Assembly: GCF_005862305.2 (NCBI RefSeq)
Contig: NZ_CP054021.1
Span: forward strand, 1,612,001 to 1,676,000
DNA: 64,000 bases
Direction of reading: 5' to 3'
DNA from: Rhizobium indicum
Lineage (GTDB): Bacteria > Pseudomonadota > Alphaproteobacteria > Rhizobiales > Rhizobiaceae
This document shows, piece after piece, positions 44,544 to 55,261 of the stretch; position 1 is the stretch's first letter, and every line of letters starts with the position of its first letter. Position numbers and translations under genes: made by a program. The notes beneath the pieces are model-generated. The model did no database searches. It was not told the DNA's origin and saw nothing but the letters and a program-made list of their open reading frames with translations.

Positions 44544-44947
44544 CTTCATGTCCTCGTGCACCCGGCTGCCGCCTTCCGGCAAGAAGGCCGGCGGAAGCGC
44601 GCCCGCTTCCTTCTCTCATGGCGTCATTTAATCACCGAGCCTGCCTGCCGCTTGGTTGTAATGCGACATCGGCTTCGAAATTGACGACAGGATGCGGCAC
44701 GGCTTGAAGCTGCCGATCCCGGTCGATGACATCGCCCGACTCTCCGGGCAATTATCGTCAATTGCGACATGGCGTAAAGACCCGCTCCGCAAAGAGGTCG
44801 GCTGCCTGATATCGATGTCAGTCGCGTTTGCGACATCTGCCGGCATTTGCCCTTCAGCCGGCCGGCTGAGGGGCCATTTTTTAACATCGCCTTAAGCATA
44901 CGGTCCTATCCTCCTGATGATCACCGACCGACCGAAGAACGCGAACC
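44544..44947. other. Divergent intergenic region with three TGCGACAT repeats
   Basis: This is a 404-bp region between the Rieske oxygenase gene and a divergent hypothetical gene. TGCGACAT occurs at 44662-44669, 44763-44770 and 44829-44836, all on the plus strand. Short open frames here are weak and lack support. It should hold both promoters. Confidence 0.5.
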
Positions 44948-45556
44948 ATGGCCAGACTCCGTTATTTCGACGCGAAAGATGCGAGCAGATCGCAAGAGCC
45001 GCAGCTGATTGCCGCCCATTCCGAATTCCTCCGCACCGGCCGCATCCCCCGCGAGCGGCGGCATTGGCTGGCCGAGGAAAAGCGCTATTTCACCCATGAC
45101 GAGGTCGCCGCGAAGACCGGCCGCAAGCTGCAGGTGGCTGGCGAGAAGACGCATCAGCACATCAACGGCTTTCACCACTCGATCCAGTTTCCGAAGATGA
45201 TCTTCCACCGGACGCTGGAGGACAGCCCGCATCTCGGCTATTGCCACGTCACCGCCGCGCGGACGAAATTCGCTCATTACGAAGAGGTAAGCTGGGCCTT
45301 CTACATCTCGAATTTCTATTCCGACATCGGCGAGAACGATAATTTCTTCGAGCGCATCGATGTCGGTTATTCCCGCATGTATTTCGCCGTCGCCATCAAA
45401 CCCGGCGAGAACTCCGCGGAAAAGATGACCATCGACCGGTCGGTACGCGGCAACGGCCTGCTCTTCCGCACCCACGATCCGCAGGCGGCGATCCGCAACA
45501 TCCTGCTGCTCGGCGCCCGCAACGAACAGCTGCGCGAAATCATCCGCCAACTCTAA
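44948..45556 (+). CDS. Conserved rhizobial protein of unknown function (DUF6656-like)
   Basis: This is a 202-aa soluble protein with no signal peptide or membrane segment. Visible blocks are PRERRHWLAEEKRYFTHDEV, HQHINGFHHSIQFPKMIFHR, HLGYCHVTAARTKFAHYEEV and FYISNFYSDIGENDNFFERI. The many aromatic and His residues suggest a compact cytoplasmic fold. I think this matches DUF6656 of the Rhizobiales, but cannot confirm it, and no function is known. It is divergent from the Rieske oxygenase gene, with the start preceded by an A/G-rich stretch. Confidence 0.65.
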   Translation: MARLRYFDAKDASRSQEPQLIAAHSEFLRTGRIPRERRHWLAEEKRYFTHDEVAAKTGRKLQVAGEKTHQHINGFHHSIQFPKMIFHRTLEDSPHLGYCHVTAARTKFAHYEEVSWAFYISNFYSDIGENDNFFERIDVGYSRMYFAVAIKPGENSAEKMTIDRSVRGNGLLFRTHDPQAAIRNILLLGARNEQLREIIRQL

Positions 45557-45570
45557 AGCGCGACGCGGTC

Positions 45571-45688
45571 CCTGCTTGATGCATGTCGTGATCCCAAAAC
45601 CGCTGCACACTTTTGGGCGACATGCATAATCCTTGCTTGATGCATGCCGTGGTCCCAAAACCGCTGCACAGTTTTGGGCGACATGCAT
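45571..45688. repeat. Two tandem 57-bp palindromes with CCCAAAA/TTTTGGG core
   Basis: Copies at 45571-45627 and 45632-45688 differ at few positions. Each folds as ATGCATGTCG/CGACATGCAT (10 bp) around CCCAAAA/TTTTGGG (7 bp), with loop CCGCTGCACAC. The loop is almost the same as in the repeats at 29915-30004. They lie between the hypothetical gene and the Sua5-like gene, so they could terminate the former. Confidence 0.85.
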
Positions 45689-45802
45689 AGATGAACAACG
45701 CGATTGATCGCGGGCGGCGGAAAGCCTAATGACTGCCGGGATTACAGCGCCGCGCGTCTTTTCAGACGCGCAAAGGGTGCAGTCGCAAGTACCGGGCAGG
45801 AC

Positions 45803-46777
45803 ATGGCACGCACGATCGATATCACGGCAGACAGGCAGGCAGCGCTGGAGGCGGCCTCGGCTGCTCTTGCCGACGGCTTTGCCATCGCCATCCCGACGGA
45901 GACCGTCTACGGCCTGGCAGCCGACGCCACCAATCCTTTGGCCATCGCCCGCATCTACGAGACAAAGGGACGGCCGCGCTTCAACCCGCTGATCTGCCAT
46001 ATGGCCGATCTCGCGATGGCCGAAGAGCATGCCGAGTTCGACCCGGTCTCGCGGGCGCTCGCCAAAGCCTTCTGGCCCGGCCCGCTCACCCTCGTGCTGC
46101 CGCTGAAGCGGGAAAGCCCGATCCATTCGCTGGCAACTGCCGGGCTCGACAGCGTCGGTATCCGCGTGCCGAAGGGATTTGCCGGCGCTTTGATCGGCGC
46201 CTTCGGTCGGCCGCTCGCAGCCCCAAGCGCCAATACCTCAGGCGGGGTCAGCGCCACGAGTGCCGCCCATGTCGAAGCCGATCTCGGAGCGAAAATTCCG
46301 TTGATCCTCGATGCTGGCCCGAGTGCTGTCGGTGTCGAATCGACGATCGTCAAGGCGGAGGGCGGCCAACTCAGGCTGCTTCGGCCGGGTGGACTGGCGG
46401 CGCGTGAGATCGAACGTGTTGCAGGCCAACCGCTGCTGCGGGCGAAGGCGCCATCGGCGGCCATTGAGGCGCCTGGCATGCTCGCCTCGCATTACGCGCC
46501 GGGTGCATCCGTGCGCCTCAATGCAACGGCAGTCGAACCCGGCGAAGCGCTGATCGCCTTCGGCAGCGCTGCGGTCTCCGGCGCGGGCAGTGCCCGCATC
46601 GTGCTTGATCTCAGCCCGCGCGGCGACCTTGCAGAGGCCGCCGCCAATCTTTTTGACTACATGAAGCGGGCCGATGCCAGCGGCGCCCAGAGCATCGCCT
46701 TTTCGCCGATTCCCGAGGAGGGGCTGGGCGAAGCGATCAACGACCGGCTGCAGCGAGCAGCCGCGCCCCGCGACTGA
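45803..46777 (+). CDS. L-threonylcarbamoyladenylate synthase (Sua5/YrdC)
   Basis: This 324-aa enzyme makes threonylcarbamoyl-AMP, the first intermediate of the t6A37 tRNA modification. The YrdC domain (about 8-200) has the substrate-binding start AIPTETVYGLAADATNP, then KGRPRFNPLICHM and PLAAPSANTSGGVSAT. A C-terminal Sua5 domain (about 205-320) follows, with the linker containing APGMLASHYAP. The frame is open from 45704 but the ATG at 45803 is the conserved start. The following dehydrogenase gene is 32 bp away and is probably cotranscribed. Confidence 0.93.
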   Translation: MARTIDITADRQAALEAASAALADGFAIAIPTETVYGLAADATNPLAIARIYETKGRPRFNPLICHMADLAMAEEHAEFDPVSRALAKAFWPGPLTLVLPLKRESPIHSLATAGLDSVGIRVPKGFAGALIGAFGRPLAAPSANTSGGVSATSAAHVEADLGAKIPLILDAGPSAVGVESTIVKAEGGQLRLLRPGGLAAREIERVAGQPLLRAKAPSAAIEAPGMLASHYAPGASVRLNATAVEPGEALIAFGSAAVSGAGSARIVLDLSPRGDLAEAAANLFDYMKRADASGAQSIAFSPIPEEGLGEAINDRLQRAAAPRD

Positions 46778-46809
46778 CGGACCTGGAACAGGATGGAGAA
46801 TCGAGCCCG

Positions 46810-48240
<1,431 letters not shown>

Positions 48241-48258
48241 GGCTGCACGCCATCAGGC

Positions 48259-51200
48259 CTACTGCGTACCGCCGTTGGTCAGGATCATCAGCGCCGGCGA
48301 CTGCTGGGTGGCGTTCTGGACGTCGTACATCGCGGTGAACCGGCGCAGCAGCTTGTCGACCTTCTTCGGATCCTGGAGATCCTCGAGCTTGACGAAGCGA
48401 TTGATCAGATCGGCCTGTTTGGCGACATCCATGCCCGAGATCTGCGACGGCAGGCTGTAGGCTGTCGTGACGACCTGATAAAGCGCCTTGTCGCCGAGGA
48501 TCCCATAGATCGAGGTGATGCTCGAGGCCTTGCGGCTGAAATAGAGCGCCAGGCGGACGCCGTCATTGCTTTCGCCTTCCTGGGCTTCCATCGTCTGCTG
48601 AACGTAGAGCTCCTGCGTATGCTCCTCGGCCGCCTTGTTCTGGACGGTACCGATCTTGGCGCGGGTTAGGTTGCCGTCCTTGTCGAAATTGAAGGCGGCG
48701 ACGATGTCCTTGAATCGCGCATCGGCGGTGGCGTTGAGATAGCTCTTCTTGTCGTCGGGATCGGACGTGAAGATCTTCTTCAGCGTCGCCTTGTCGTAAT
48801 CCTTGGGGTCAAGGTTGTTCGCCTTCAGCACCAGATCGGTCAGGCGGCTGTCATCCAGGAAATCGTCAAGCGACTTCACCTTCGCCATGCCCTTGGCGAA
48901 ATAGTCGACTTCAGCTGTCGCGTCCTTCGCCGCCTTGTCCTTCACCGGACCGTCCTTCATCAGCATGGTGATATGCGATCTATAGTCGGTGGCGTATTTG
49001 GCCATGGTCGCGTCGGGCAGTGCCTGGAAGGGTGATGCCGCCTTGCCGTCGGGGCCGAAATTGAAGGCGCGGGCAAGATTGGTGATACGTTCATCCTTGA
49101 GCGAGGCGACATAGCCGTTCGGATCATAGGCATCGCTCGTCAGGATCTTGCGCATCATCGAGCGCGACACCTCCTGGTCGGTCAGACCGAAGGCCTGCAG
49201 CGCCACGTGGAAGAGATCCGGCAGATTGTCGTTGCTCTTGCTGAAATCGACCGCCGAATTGGTGCGCAGGAAATCATTGACGCTCTTGATGTCGGAGAAA
49301 TTCTGCAGGCGGCTGGTATCCGCCATCAGGCTCTTGTAATTGGCAGCGACCTCGTCGATCGCCTCGTCGCGCTCGTCGTCGTAGCGCGCGGCGTAGTTGT
49401 CGTTGGTTGTCTGCGCCTGGTCGGCCGTCTGGACCGAGCTGACGACAGGAAGCGATCCATCGGCGGCGAAGTTGAAGTCGGCATTGAGATCGGCGTGACC
49501 GGCTGCTGCAGCCGCCGTCGCATCGGTCAGAATGCTCTTCAGGTCGGCGTTCGAGATATCGAAAGGCAGATTGTAAGTGCTCTTCAGGAAATTGGTGATG
49601 CCGTCATCGGCAATAAGATCATCGACATTGGCGATCGCCCCCATGCGTGCGGAATAGTCGTTGGTCCGCGCTGTCGCACTAATTTTCGTATTGCTGATCT
49701 GGGCGGCCGTCTGCGCCTGCATACCATCTTCAAGCGTGCCGTCCGCCTTGAAGTTGAAGGCAGCGGCAACGTCGGCATAAGTGCCGGTGCCGCTCTGGTC
49801 AGTCAGGATATTCCTGAGATCGAGATCGCTGACCGTCGATGGGATGCCGAAGGCATTGCGGACGAAATTGTTCAGTTTCTGGTCTGCCAGCAACTGATCG
49901 ACGTCCGAGATGCCGGCGATGGTCGCCTGATAATAGACGGCCGCATCATTCGCCTTGCTGGTGGTGCTCGCGCTTTGTGAGGCGCTTTGCGAGGCGTAAA
50001 GGGTGGCGACAGAACCATCCGTCTTGAAATTGAAAAGATCGTGGACGTCGCTATAGCCCTGGGCGCTGGCAGCCGCGGGATCGACCAGGATGGTCCTCAA
50101 GGTCGCATCAGAGACGCTGTCTGCGATCTGCATGCTGTTTCTGATGTAGCTCACGGCAACGGCATCCGACATGATGTCATCGACATCGGTGACATTGCCG
50201 ATCATGCCGTTGAAATGCGCGGCGTTCGCCGCCGACTTGTCGGTGGTCGACTTGCGCTGTGCTTCCGTCTGAATCACCGAACCGTTGATCGAACCGTCCG
50301 CCTGGAAATTGAAGTCGGCATTGATGTCGGCATGGCCCTGAGCTGCGGCATAGGCCGAATCCGTCAGGATGTTCTTCAGGTCGGCATTGCTGAAGCTCGT
50401 GCCGAGACCATAGGCATCCTTGATGTAGCGCGCCAGCACGTTGTCGGCGAGCAGGTCATCGACATTGGTGATGCTGCTCGATTGCGAGGTCAAGGTATAA
50501 TAATTGCCGGTGTTCGACGCAGCCGACTGCAGATTGTTCGCCTGGGCGATAGACTGGACGCGCGCCGTGTTCGACGTCGAACCGTCGGCCTTGAAATTGA
50601 AAGCATTGTAGACGTTGGTGAAGCCCATCAGCTGGGCATAGCCGGGGTCGGTCAGCACCGTGCGCAGCGCTGCAGCGGTAAAGTCGGCGCCCATGCTGTA
50701 GGCCGTCGTGATGTAGGCGGTCAGGCGCTTGTCAGCGACCAGGTCGTCGACATTGGTGATCGTGCCGATCTTGGCGGTGTAATAGGCCTTGTTGTATTCG
50801 GCCGCCGTCTTGCCGACATAGTAGACGTCGGAGCCGACCGAATTGTCGATGATGACCGATTGGGAATTCAGCGTGTAGGACTCGATGACCGAGGCCTTCT
50901 GCGCGGCGGTCTGGGCCGTGCCGGTGACGGTGCCGTCGGCGTTGAAGCTGAACTGGGCGGCAAGCGCCTTGTATTTGTCGCCGCCCTGCGTATTGACGAC
51001 GCTCGTGGGATCGCTGAGATCGCTGGTCAGCACCTGCCGCAGAAAATCCTTCGACGCATAGGTGGGGTCGATGTTGAAGGTCTTCAGCACATAGGTGCGC
51101 AGCCGGGTGTTGTTGACCAGGTCGTCGACGCTCTGCACGCTATCGATATTGTTGCCGTAATAGGTGCTCTCGGCGCTCGCGGCCTTTTCGGCATCGGCGA

Positions 51201-51588
51201 AGGATTGCTTGTAGAGGCCGATGAGATCGTCCTCCTGCGCGTCTGTCTGCACGTCCTTCTCCGGCGCATTGAAATTGAAGGCGGCGGCGAATTCGCGGTA
51301 ACGCGTATCGGAGAGCTTGTTGGCGTAGCTGTTGGGATCGGTCAGATCGCTTTCCAACACCTTCTTCATGAAGGCCTTGGCGTAGGTCATGTCCTCGAGG
51401 CCATAGGCCTTCATCGCATAGCTGTAGAGCTTGTAGTCGCCGAGGAAGTCGTCGACGTCGGTGACCTTGTTGATATGGTCGGCGTAATACTGGGCATCCT
51501 TCTTGACCGTCGTCTGCGACGCGACCTTGTTGAGGCTCGACGTCATGTCCCGCGACAGGATCGTGTAAGCGAGGGAAGCCGTGATCAT
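48259..51588 (-). CDS. Giant DUF1217 protein with ten tandem units
   Basis: This 1109-aa protein starts MITASLAYTILSRDMTSSLN, with no clear signal peptide. The body consists of about ten units, each with YY..I..V.(S/N)VDDL...L..Y...AY.L near its start, (K/R).(I/V)L(T)(S)D in the middle and AFNF.(A)DG at its end. The VDD-type anchors fall near residues 45, 154, 280, 376, 469, 563, 655, 770 and 907, with a last degenerate unit from about 1020. The three middle spacings are close to 93 residues. DUF1217 proteins occur with rhizobial flagellar genes, but none are near here. The function is unknown. The GC content and coding pattern look normal for the chromosome. Confidence 0.8.
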   Translation of the reverse strand: MITASLAYTILSRDMTSSLNKVASQTTVKKDAQYYADHINKVTDVDDFLGDYKLYSYAMKAYGLEDMTYAKAFMKKVLESDLTDPNSYANKLSDTRYREFAAAFNFNAPEKDVQTDAQEDDLIGLYKQSFADAEKAASAESTYYGNNIDSVQSVDDLVNNTRLRTYVLKTFNIDPTYASKDFLRQVLTSDLSDPTSVVNTQGGDKYKALAAQFSFNADGTVTGTAQTAAQKASVIESYTLNSQSVIIDNSVGSDVYYVGKTAAEYNKAYYTAKIGTITNVDDLVADKRLTAYITTAYSMGADFTAAALRTVLTDPGYAQLMGFTNVYNAFNFKADGSTSNTARVQSIAQANNLQSAASNTGNYYTLTSQSSSITNVDDLLADNVLARYIKDAYGLGTSFSNADLKNILTDSAYAAAQGHADINADFNFQADGSINGSVIQTEAQRKSTTDKSAANAAHFNGMIGNVTDVDDIMSDAVAVSYIRNSMQIADSVSDATLRTILVDPAAASAQGYSDVHDLFNFKTDGSVATLYASQSASQSASTTSKANDAAVYYQATIAGISDVDQLLADQKLNNFVRNAFGIPSTVSDLDLRNILTDQSGTGTYADVAAAFNFKADGTLEDGMQAQTAAQISNTKISATARTNDYSARMGAIANVDDLIADDGITNFLKSTYNLPFDISNADLKSILTDATAAAAAGHADLNADFNFAADGSLPVVSSVQTADQAQTTNDNYAARYDDERDEAIDEVAANYKSLMADTSRLQNFSDIKSVNDFLRTNSAVDFSKSNDNLPDLFHVALQAFGLTDQEVSRSMMRKILTSDAYDPNGYVASLKDERITNLARAFNFGPDGKAASPFQALPDATMAKYATDYRSHITMLMKDGPVKDKAAKDATAEVDYFAKGMAKVKSLDDFLDDSRLTDLVLKANNLDPKDYDKATLKKIFTSDPDDKKSYLNATADARFKDIVAAFNFDKDGNLTRAKIGTVQNKAAEEHTQELYVQQTMEAQEGESNDGVRLALYFSRKASSITSIYGILGDKALYQVVTTAYSLPSQISGMDVAKQADLINRFVKLEDLQDPKKVDKLLRRFTAMYDVQNATQQSPALMILTNGGTQ

Positions 51589-51888
51589 GGAAAGCGCCCT
51601 TTTCGGCAAAATCTCTAAAAGAACGACGAAATGCTGGTGAGCACATTTTGCCATGGAAAGCTTACCTGAGGCTTACCTCAGGATGCATCACTTCGGGACA
51701 CCACATCGTTCACCTTCCGGAAACCCTGCCGGATTCGGTTTTGATAACCATCAGAGGAGGCAAAGTTTTCTTAACCGCAATTTTTAAGCTGTACGGAAGG
51801 GCGGCTGCCTATTGTCGGCCATAGAGGACGAAAAGTCCCAAGGAGAAGACCGGAAATCGGCTCTCAGGTAAGACAAGGGTAGAATGAA
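51589..51888. other. Divergent intergenic region between the DUF1217 and DUF6101 genes
   Basis: This 300-bp region has AT-rich stretches around 51740-51800 and a short direct repeat GCTTACCT-GAG-GCTTACCT near 51663. It probably holds both promoters. No hairpin or coding frame stands out. Confidence 0.5.
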
Positions 51889-52455
51889 ATGAACAATCCC
51901 GTTATGAAGCCCGCCTGGGCTGGCACGACGTTACGCCTCGATCCGTCCCGCTTTCCCCAGCAGGTCAGCTACGCCATCCACGATTGTTCGGATGACGTCA
52001 ATATTACCATAGACGAACGCGGTGCGGTCCTGCGCAAGGTCCTCCCCTCCAGCGGCCTGCCGCTCTCGATTGCGCTGCCGAAGCGCGTTTTCAAGGGCGT
52101 CGCCGCCCGCGCCATCGACCATGGCGACGGCGATGTCACCGTCACTCTCGAACTCCATCACACCGATCCGGAGCTCTGCATTCCGCTGCTCGTCGCCCAT
52201 GATCTCAGCGACATTGCCGCAGACTGGCGCAGCTGGTCGGAAGCCTTCCGCATTCCGATGCTGATGGTCGAGGCCGACGGCGTCGCCCGGCCGCTCGAAG
52301 ACCACATCGGCGCCTTGCGCACCAGCGACCTCAAGCCGCGCCGCCGCCATTCCTACTTCGCCAATCGCCGTCCGCGCTTCCTCGTGCGCCGCACCACCGG
52401 CCGGCTGGGCGTCGCCATGAAGATCGAAGGTAAGGAAATCATCGCCCGCAACTGA
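51889..52455 (+). CDS. DUF6101-like rhizobial protein
   Basis: This is a 188-aa soluble protein. Beta-rich N-terminal segments (RLDPSRFPQQVSYAIHD, VNITIDERGAVLRKVLPSSG) are followed by LHHTDPELCIPLLVAHDLSD and WRSWSEAFRIPMLMVEADG. The tail is strongly basic (LKPRRRHSYFANRRPRFLVR). The pattern fits DUF6101 as I remember it. The basic tail suggests nucleic-acid or membrane contact, but there is no further evidence. A clear intrinsic terminator follows. Confidence 0.7.
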   Translation: MNNPVMKPAWAGTTLRLDPSRFPQQVSYAIHDCSDDVNITIDERGAVLRKVLPSSGLPLSIALPKRVFKGVAARAIDHGDGDVTVTLELHHTDPELCIPLLVAHDLSDIAADWRSWSEAFRIPMLMVEADGVARPLEDHIGALRTSDLKPRRRHSYFANRRPRFLVRRTTGRLGVAMKIEGKEIIARN

Positions 52456-52483
52456 CCGAAATCGCGACACCGGACATCATTGC

Positions 52484-52524
52484 CGGGCATTCTGCGCACT
52501 CACCTGTCGCGGAATGCCCGTTTT
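52484..52524 (+). terminator. Intrinsic terminator of the DUF6101-like gene
   Basis: CGGGCATTC pairs with GAATGCCCG (9 bp) around a 19-nt loop that can extend the stem by GCG/CGC, and is followed by TTTT. It begins 29 bp after the stop codon. Confidence 0.85.
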
Positions 52525-52615
52525 GCGACGCTGTCGAATTCGGCCGTAGACTGTCTCGATTGGCACCGCGGGATGAGTTTTGACTGGATCACTGCGTAGC
52601 CAGTAAAAAAGCCTC

Positions 52616-53077
52616 TTATTCAAGGACGGAAAGTCCCAATCCGTGCTTGACCGTTTTGAGTGCGATCAGGCTCTTGTATTTTCGCACGAGCGCCTGCTGC
52701 TCGCCCATAAGCCGCTCAATGAAGGCATTGTATTCCTCAAGATTGCGGACGGCCACGAGCAGGACATAGTCCATGTCGCCGGTGACATACCAGCATGACT
52801 GAACTTCAGGCGCACGGTCCAGCCATCGTTGGAATTGCTCCAACGCGTGTCGATGTTCGTTCTGAATTTCGAGCTCAACCAGAACGGACAAGGTGCGATC
52901 AACGGCTTTCGGACTGACCACCGCCACGATCTTCTCGATGATCCCATCTTGTTTCAGTTTGCTGATGCGCCGTTCGACGGCCGAGGTAGAGAGATTGACC
53001 GCGTCAGCAATGACCTTGCCGGGAAGGTCGGCATTCTCCTGCAGCATCGACAGAATAGTTCGATCAATATCATCCAC
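52616..53077 (-). CDS. Lrp/AsnC-family transcriptional regulator
   Basis: This 153-aa regulator has an N-terminal helix-turn-helix (DDIDRTILSMLQENADLPGK, VNLSTSAVERRISKLKQDGI) and a C-terminal RAM effector domain (VLVELEIQN, SCWYVTGDMDYVLLVAVRNL). Such proteins sense amino acids. The gene starts with GTG and is divergent from a PLP-dependent lyase with 89 bp between them. That gene is therefore the likely target, and its substrate a likely effector. Confidence 0.9.
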   Translation of the reverse strand: MDDIDRTILSMLQENADLPGKVIADAVNLSTSAVERRISKLKQDGIIEKIVAVVSPKAVDRTLSVLVELEIQNEHRHALEQFQRWLDRAPEVQSCWYVTGDMDYVLLVAVRNLEEYNAFIERLMGEQQALVRKYKSLIALKTVKHGLGLSVLE

Positions 53078-53166
53078 AGCGTATAACCAAGCCCATAAGC
53101 AGAAATTCCGCTATAAATTTATCATGAGCGCGGTTTTTCCGCGCCGAAAATTCCTATCATCTGCCC

Positions 53167-54144
53167 ATGACAAAACAAGCACCTCTTTCAGCCGCCAAAA
53201 TCGACGATGCACGCAAAAAAATCGATCCGATTTTCCTGAACACCAATCTGTTGCGTGCCGATAGGCTCGCGCTGTCGCTCGTCGCCAAGGACGAAACGGA
53301 AAATCCCATCCGCAGCTTCAAGGGGCGCGGGACGGGGTATTTTCTCGCCGACCTCGTTGGCGACAGAACTCCTCTGGTCACGGCATCAGCCGGGAACTTC
53401 GGCCAGGGGCTTGCTTATAATGCCGCGCGGCGTGGGCGATCTCTGGTGGTGTTCGCCAGTATCAACGCCAATCCGCTGAAGATCGAAGCCATGCGCGGGT
53501 TTGGGGCGGAAGTCTTTCTCGCCGGGGAAGATTTTGACGCTGCAAAGGAGGCCGCCAAGATCTACGCCGCCGAACGGAAGCTGCAGTTCGTCGAGGACGG
53601 GGCGAGCGCAGCCATTGCCGAAGGGGCAGGAACGATTGCGGCGGAGCTGACTGAAGAGGTCGAAGATATCGATGCCGTTTTCATTCCGCTTGGCAACGGT
53701 GCCCTGGCGGCCGGAATAGGGTGCTGGTTCAAATCACGATCACCGCGAACAAGGGTCGTCGCAGTTGCCGCAAAGGGCGCACCTTGCATGGCCCTGTCCT
53801 ACAATGCGGGTGACGTGATCTCAACGCCGGAGGCACGCACGATTGCCGATGGAATTGCTGTGCGGATTCCCGTCCCGTCGGCCGTCGGCTGGCTTCAAGA
53901 CACGATCGATGACGTCGTTCTCGTGGATGACGATCAGCTTTTCGATGCAATGCGGTTTGCTCATGACACATGGAAGCGTCTCGTCGAACCAGCCGGAGCA
54001 GCGGGACTCGCAGCTATTCTTGCGCAGGCATCTGCCCTGAAAGGCTGCCGCGTAGCGACTATGCTGTGTGGTGCCAACCTCACGGGTCAACAGATCAAGG
54101 CATGGCTTCCATCTGCCGCAAAGGACGCCACGAATGGCTGGTAG
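53167..54144 (+). CDS. PLP-dependent threonine/serine dehydratase-like enzyme (fold type II)
   Basis: This is a 325-aa protein of the tryptophan-synthase-beta superfamily. The PLP-binding lysine lies in NPIRSFKGRGTGYF near residue 50. The substrate loop is TASAGNFGQGLAYNA and the phosphate-binding glycine region is PLGNGALAAGIGCWF. VEPAGAAGLAAIL and TMLCGANLTGQQIK match threonine dehydratase and serine racemase patterns. There is no C-terminal ACT domain, so it is the catabolic short form. The pairing with the divergent Lrp gene suggests inducible amino acid degradation. Confidence 0.88.
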   Translation: MTKQAPLSAAKIDDARKKIDPIFLNTNLLRADRLALSLVAKDETENPIRSFKGRGTGYFLADLVGDRTPLVTASAGNFGQGLAYNAARRGRSLVVFASINANPLKIEAMRGFGAEVFLAGEDFDAAKEAAKIYAAERKLQFVEDGASAAIAEGAGTIAAELTEEVEDIDAVFIPLGNGALAAGIGCWFKSRSPRTRVVAVAAKGAPCMALSYNAGDVISTPEARTIADGIAVRIPVPSAVGWLQDTIDDVVLVDDDQLFDAMRFAHDTWKRLVEPAGAAGLAAILAQASALKGCRVATMLCGANLTGQQIKAWLPSAAKDATNGW

Positions 54145-54207
54145 ACCAATCCTCCTATCTGAGGACAGGCGCGAGGGCTGGCGCCCGCGCCCGGTTCATC
54201 GTCCCAA

Positions 54208-55176
54208 TCAGGGAATGGCAAACAGCAGCGAGACGAAGAGGCCGAAGAAGATGATCAGGCCGACGCGGTTGTTCGATTTGAAGAGCGCCAGGCACTGGTC
54301 GGCATCGTTGATATCGAGCCGGACGATCTGCCAGGCGAACATGCCGGCCGCACCGAGCAGACCCAGAAACGCGATGAGATTGGCGCCGGCGAGAGCGAAA
54401 GCGATAAACATCAGCACCAGCGTCAGCCCATAAAGGCCGATCAGCCATTGCCGTGTCCTGTCGCCGAACAGGCGCGCGGTAGAGCGGACGCCGATCAGCT
54501 CGTCATCCTCCTTGTCCTGATGCGCATAGATCGTATCGTAACCGATCGTCCAGGCGACGGAGGCGGCGTAGAGCAGGATGGCGGCAAAGGAGAGGCCGCC
54601 GAGAATGCCGGCCCAGCCCATCAACGCGCCCCAGGAAAAGGCAAGTCCGAGGTAGAATTGCGGCCAGTCGGTGAAACGTTTGGCAAAGGGATAAAACGCC
54701 ACGATCCCGAGCGAGAGCACGCCGAGGAAGACGTTGAGCCAGTTGAACTGCAACAGCACGAACAGGCCGACCAGCGTCTGCAAGCCGATGAAGATCTTCG
54801 CCCGGCGGCGCGTGACGCGGCCGGAGGGCAGCGGACGCGACCGCGTGCGCGCCACTTCCATGTCGATCTCGTGGTCGACGAGATCGTTATAGGTGCAACC
54901 GGCGCCGCGCATGGCGACCGCGCCGATGAAATAAAGGAACAGGTGAGACACCAGCAGGCTGCCGGAATAGAGCCCCTCGCCGATCGCCGCATTGGCGGCA
55001 AGTGTCGCCGACCAGAAGCACGGCCACATCAGGAGCTGCCAGCCGATCGGGCGATCCCAGCGCGCCAGCTGCGCATAAGGCCAAAGCCATGACGGCAGGA
55101 TCCGGTAGACCCAGTTATCGGAAGGTGCGTCGGAGACGCGATCGTTGAAGTCGCCGGTATCGTGCATGCCGCTCAT
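54208..55176 (-). CDS. ubiA: 4-hydroxybenzoate polyprenyltransferase UbiA
   Basis: This 322-aa polytopic inner-membrane enzyme prenylates 4-hydroxybenzoate in ubiquinone synthesis. The first Asp-rich motif is YNDLVDHEIDMEVARTRSRP and the second is YDTIYAHQDKEDDELIGVRS. About eight hydrophobic helices are visible. It is convergent with the PLP lyase gene. The N-terminus may start at the internal ATG (MHDTGDF) three codons later. Confidence 0.95.
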   Translation of the reverse strand: MSGMHDTGDFNDRVSDAPSDNWVYRILPSWLWPYAQLARWDRPIGWQLLMWPCFWSATLAANAAIGEGLYSGSLLVSHLFLYFIGAVAMRGAGCTYNDLVDHEIDMEVARTRSRPLPSGRVTRRRAKIFIGLQTLVGLFVLLQFNWLNVFLGVLSLGIVAFYPFAKRFTDWPQFYLGLAFSWGALMGWAGILGGLSFAAILLYAASVAWTIGYDTIYAHQDKEDDELIGVRSTARLFGDRTRQWLIGLYGLTLVLMFIAFALAGANLIAFLGLLGAAGMFAWQIVRLDINDADQCLALFKSNNRVGLIIFFGLFVSLLFAIP

Positions 55177-55261
55177 CTAGCGGCGGGCGGCCGATCCGGT
55201 CAAGAAGCGATCATTGCACTGCCACTTGCATCATCCCTAGATCAGAATCGATCCCGGGATG

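Noticed and set aside
43293..44684. 463-aa plus-strand frame opposite the Rieske oxygenase gene
   Set aside because: The minus strand encodes clear Rieske and mononuclear iron motifs, and this frame has none.
44692..44895. Short plus-strand frame in the Rieske oxygenase promoter region
   Set aside because: It has no ribosome-binding site or similarity, and contains two of the TGCGACAT octamers, so it is more likely regulatory DNA.
49987..51618. 543-aa plus-strand frame opposite the DUF1217 gene
   Set aside because: Its apparent internal repeats are the complement of the DUF1217 repeats.
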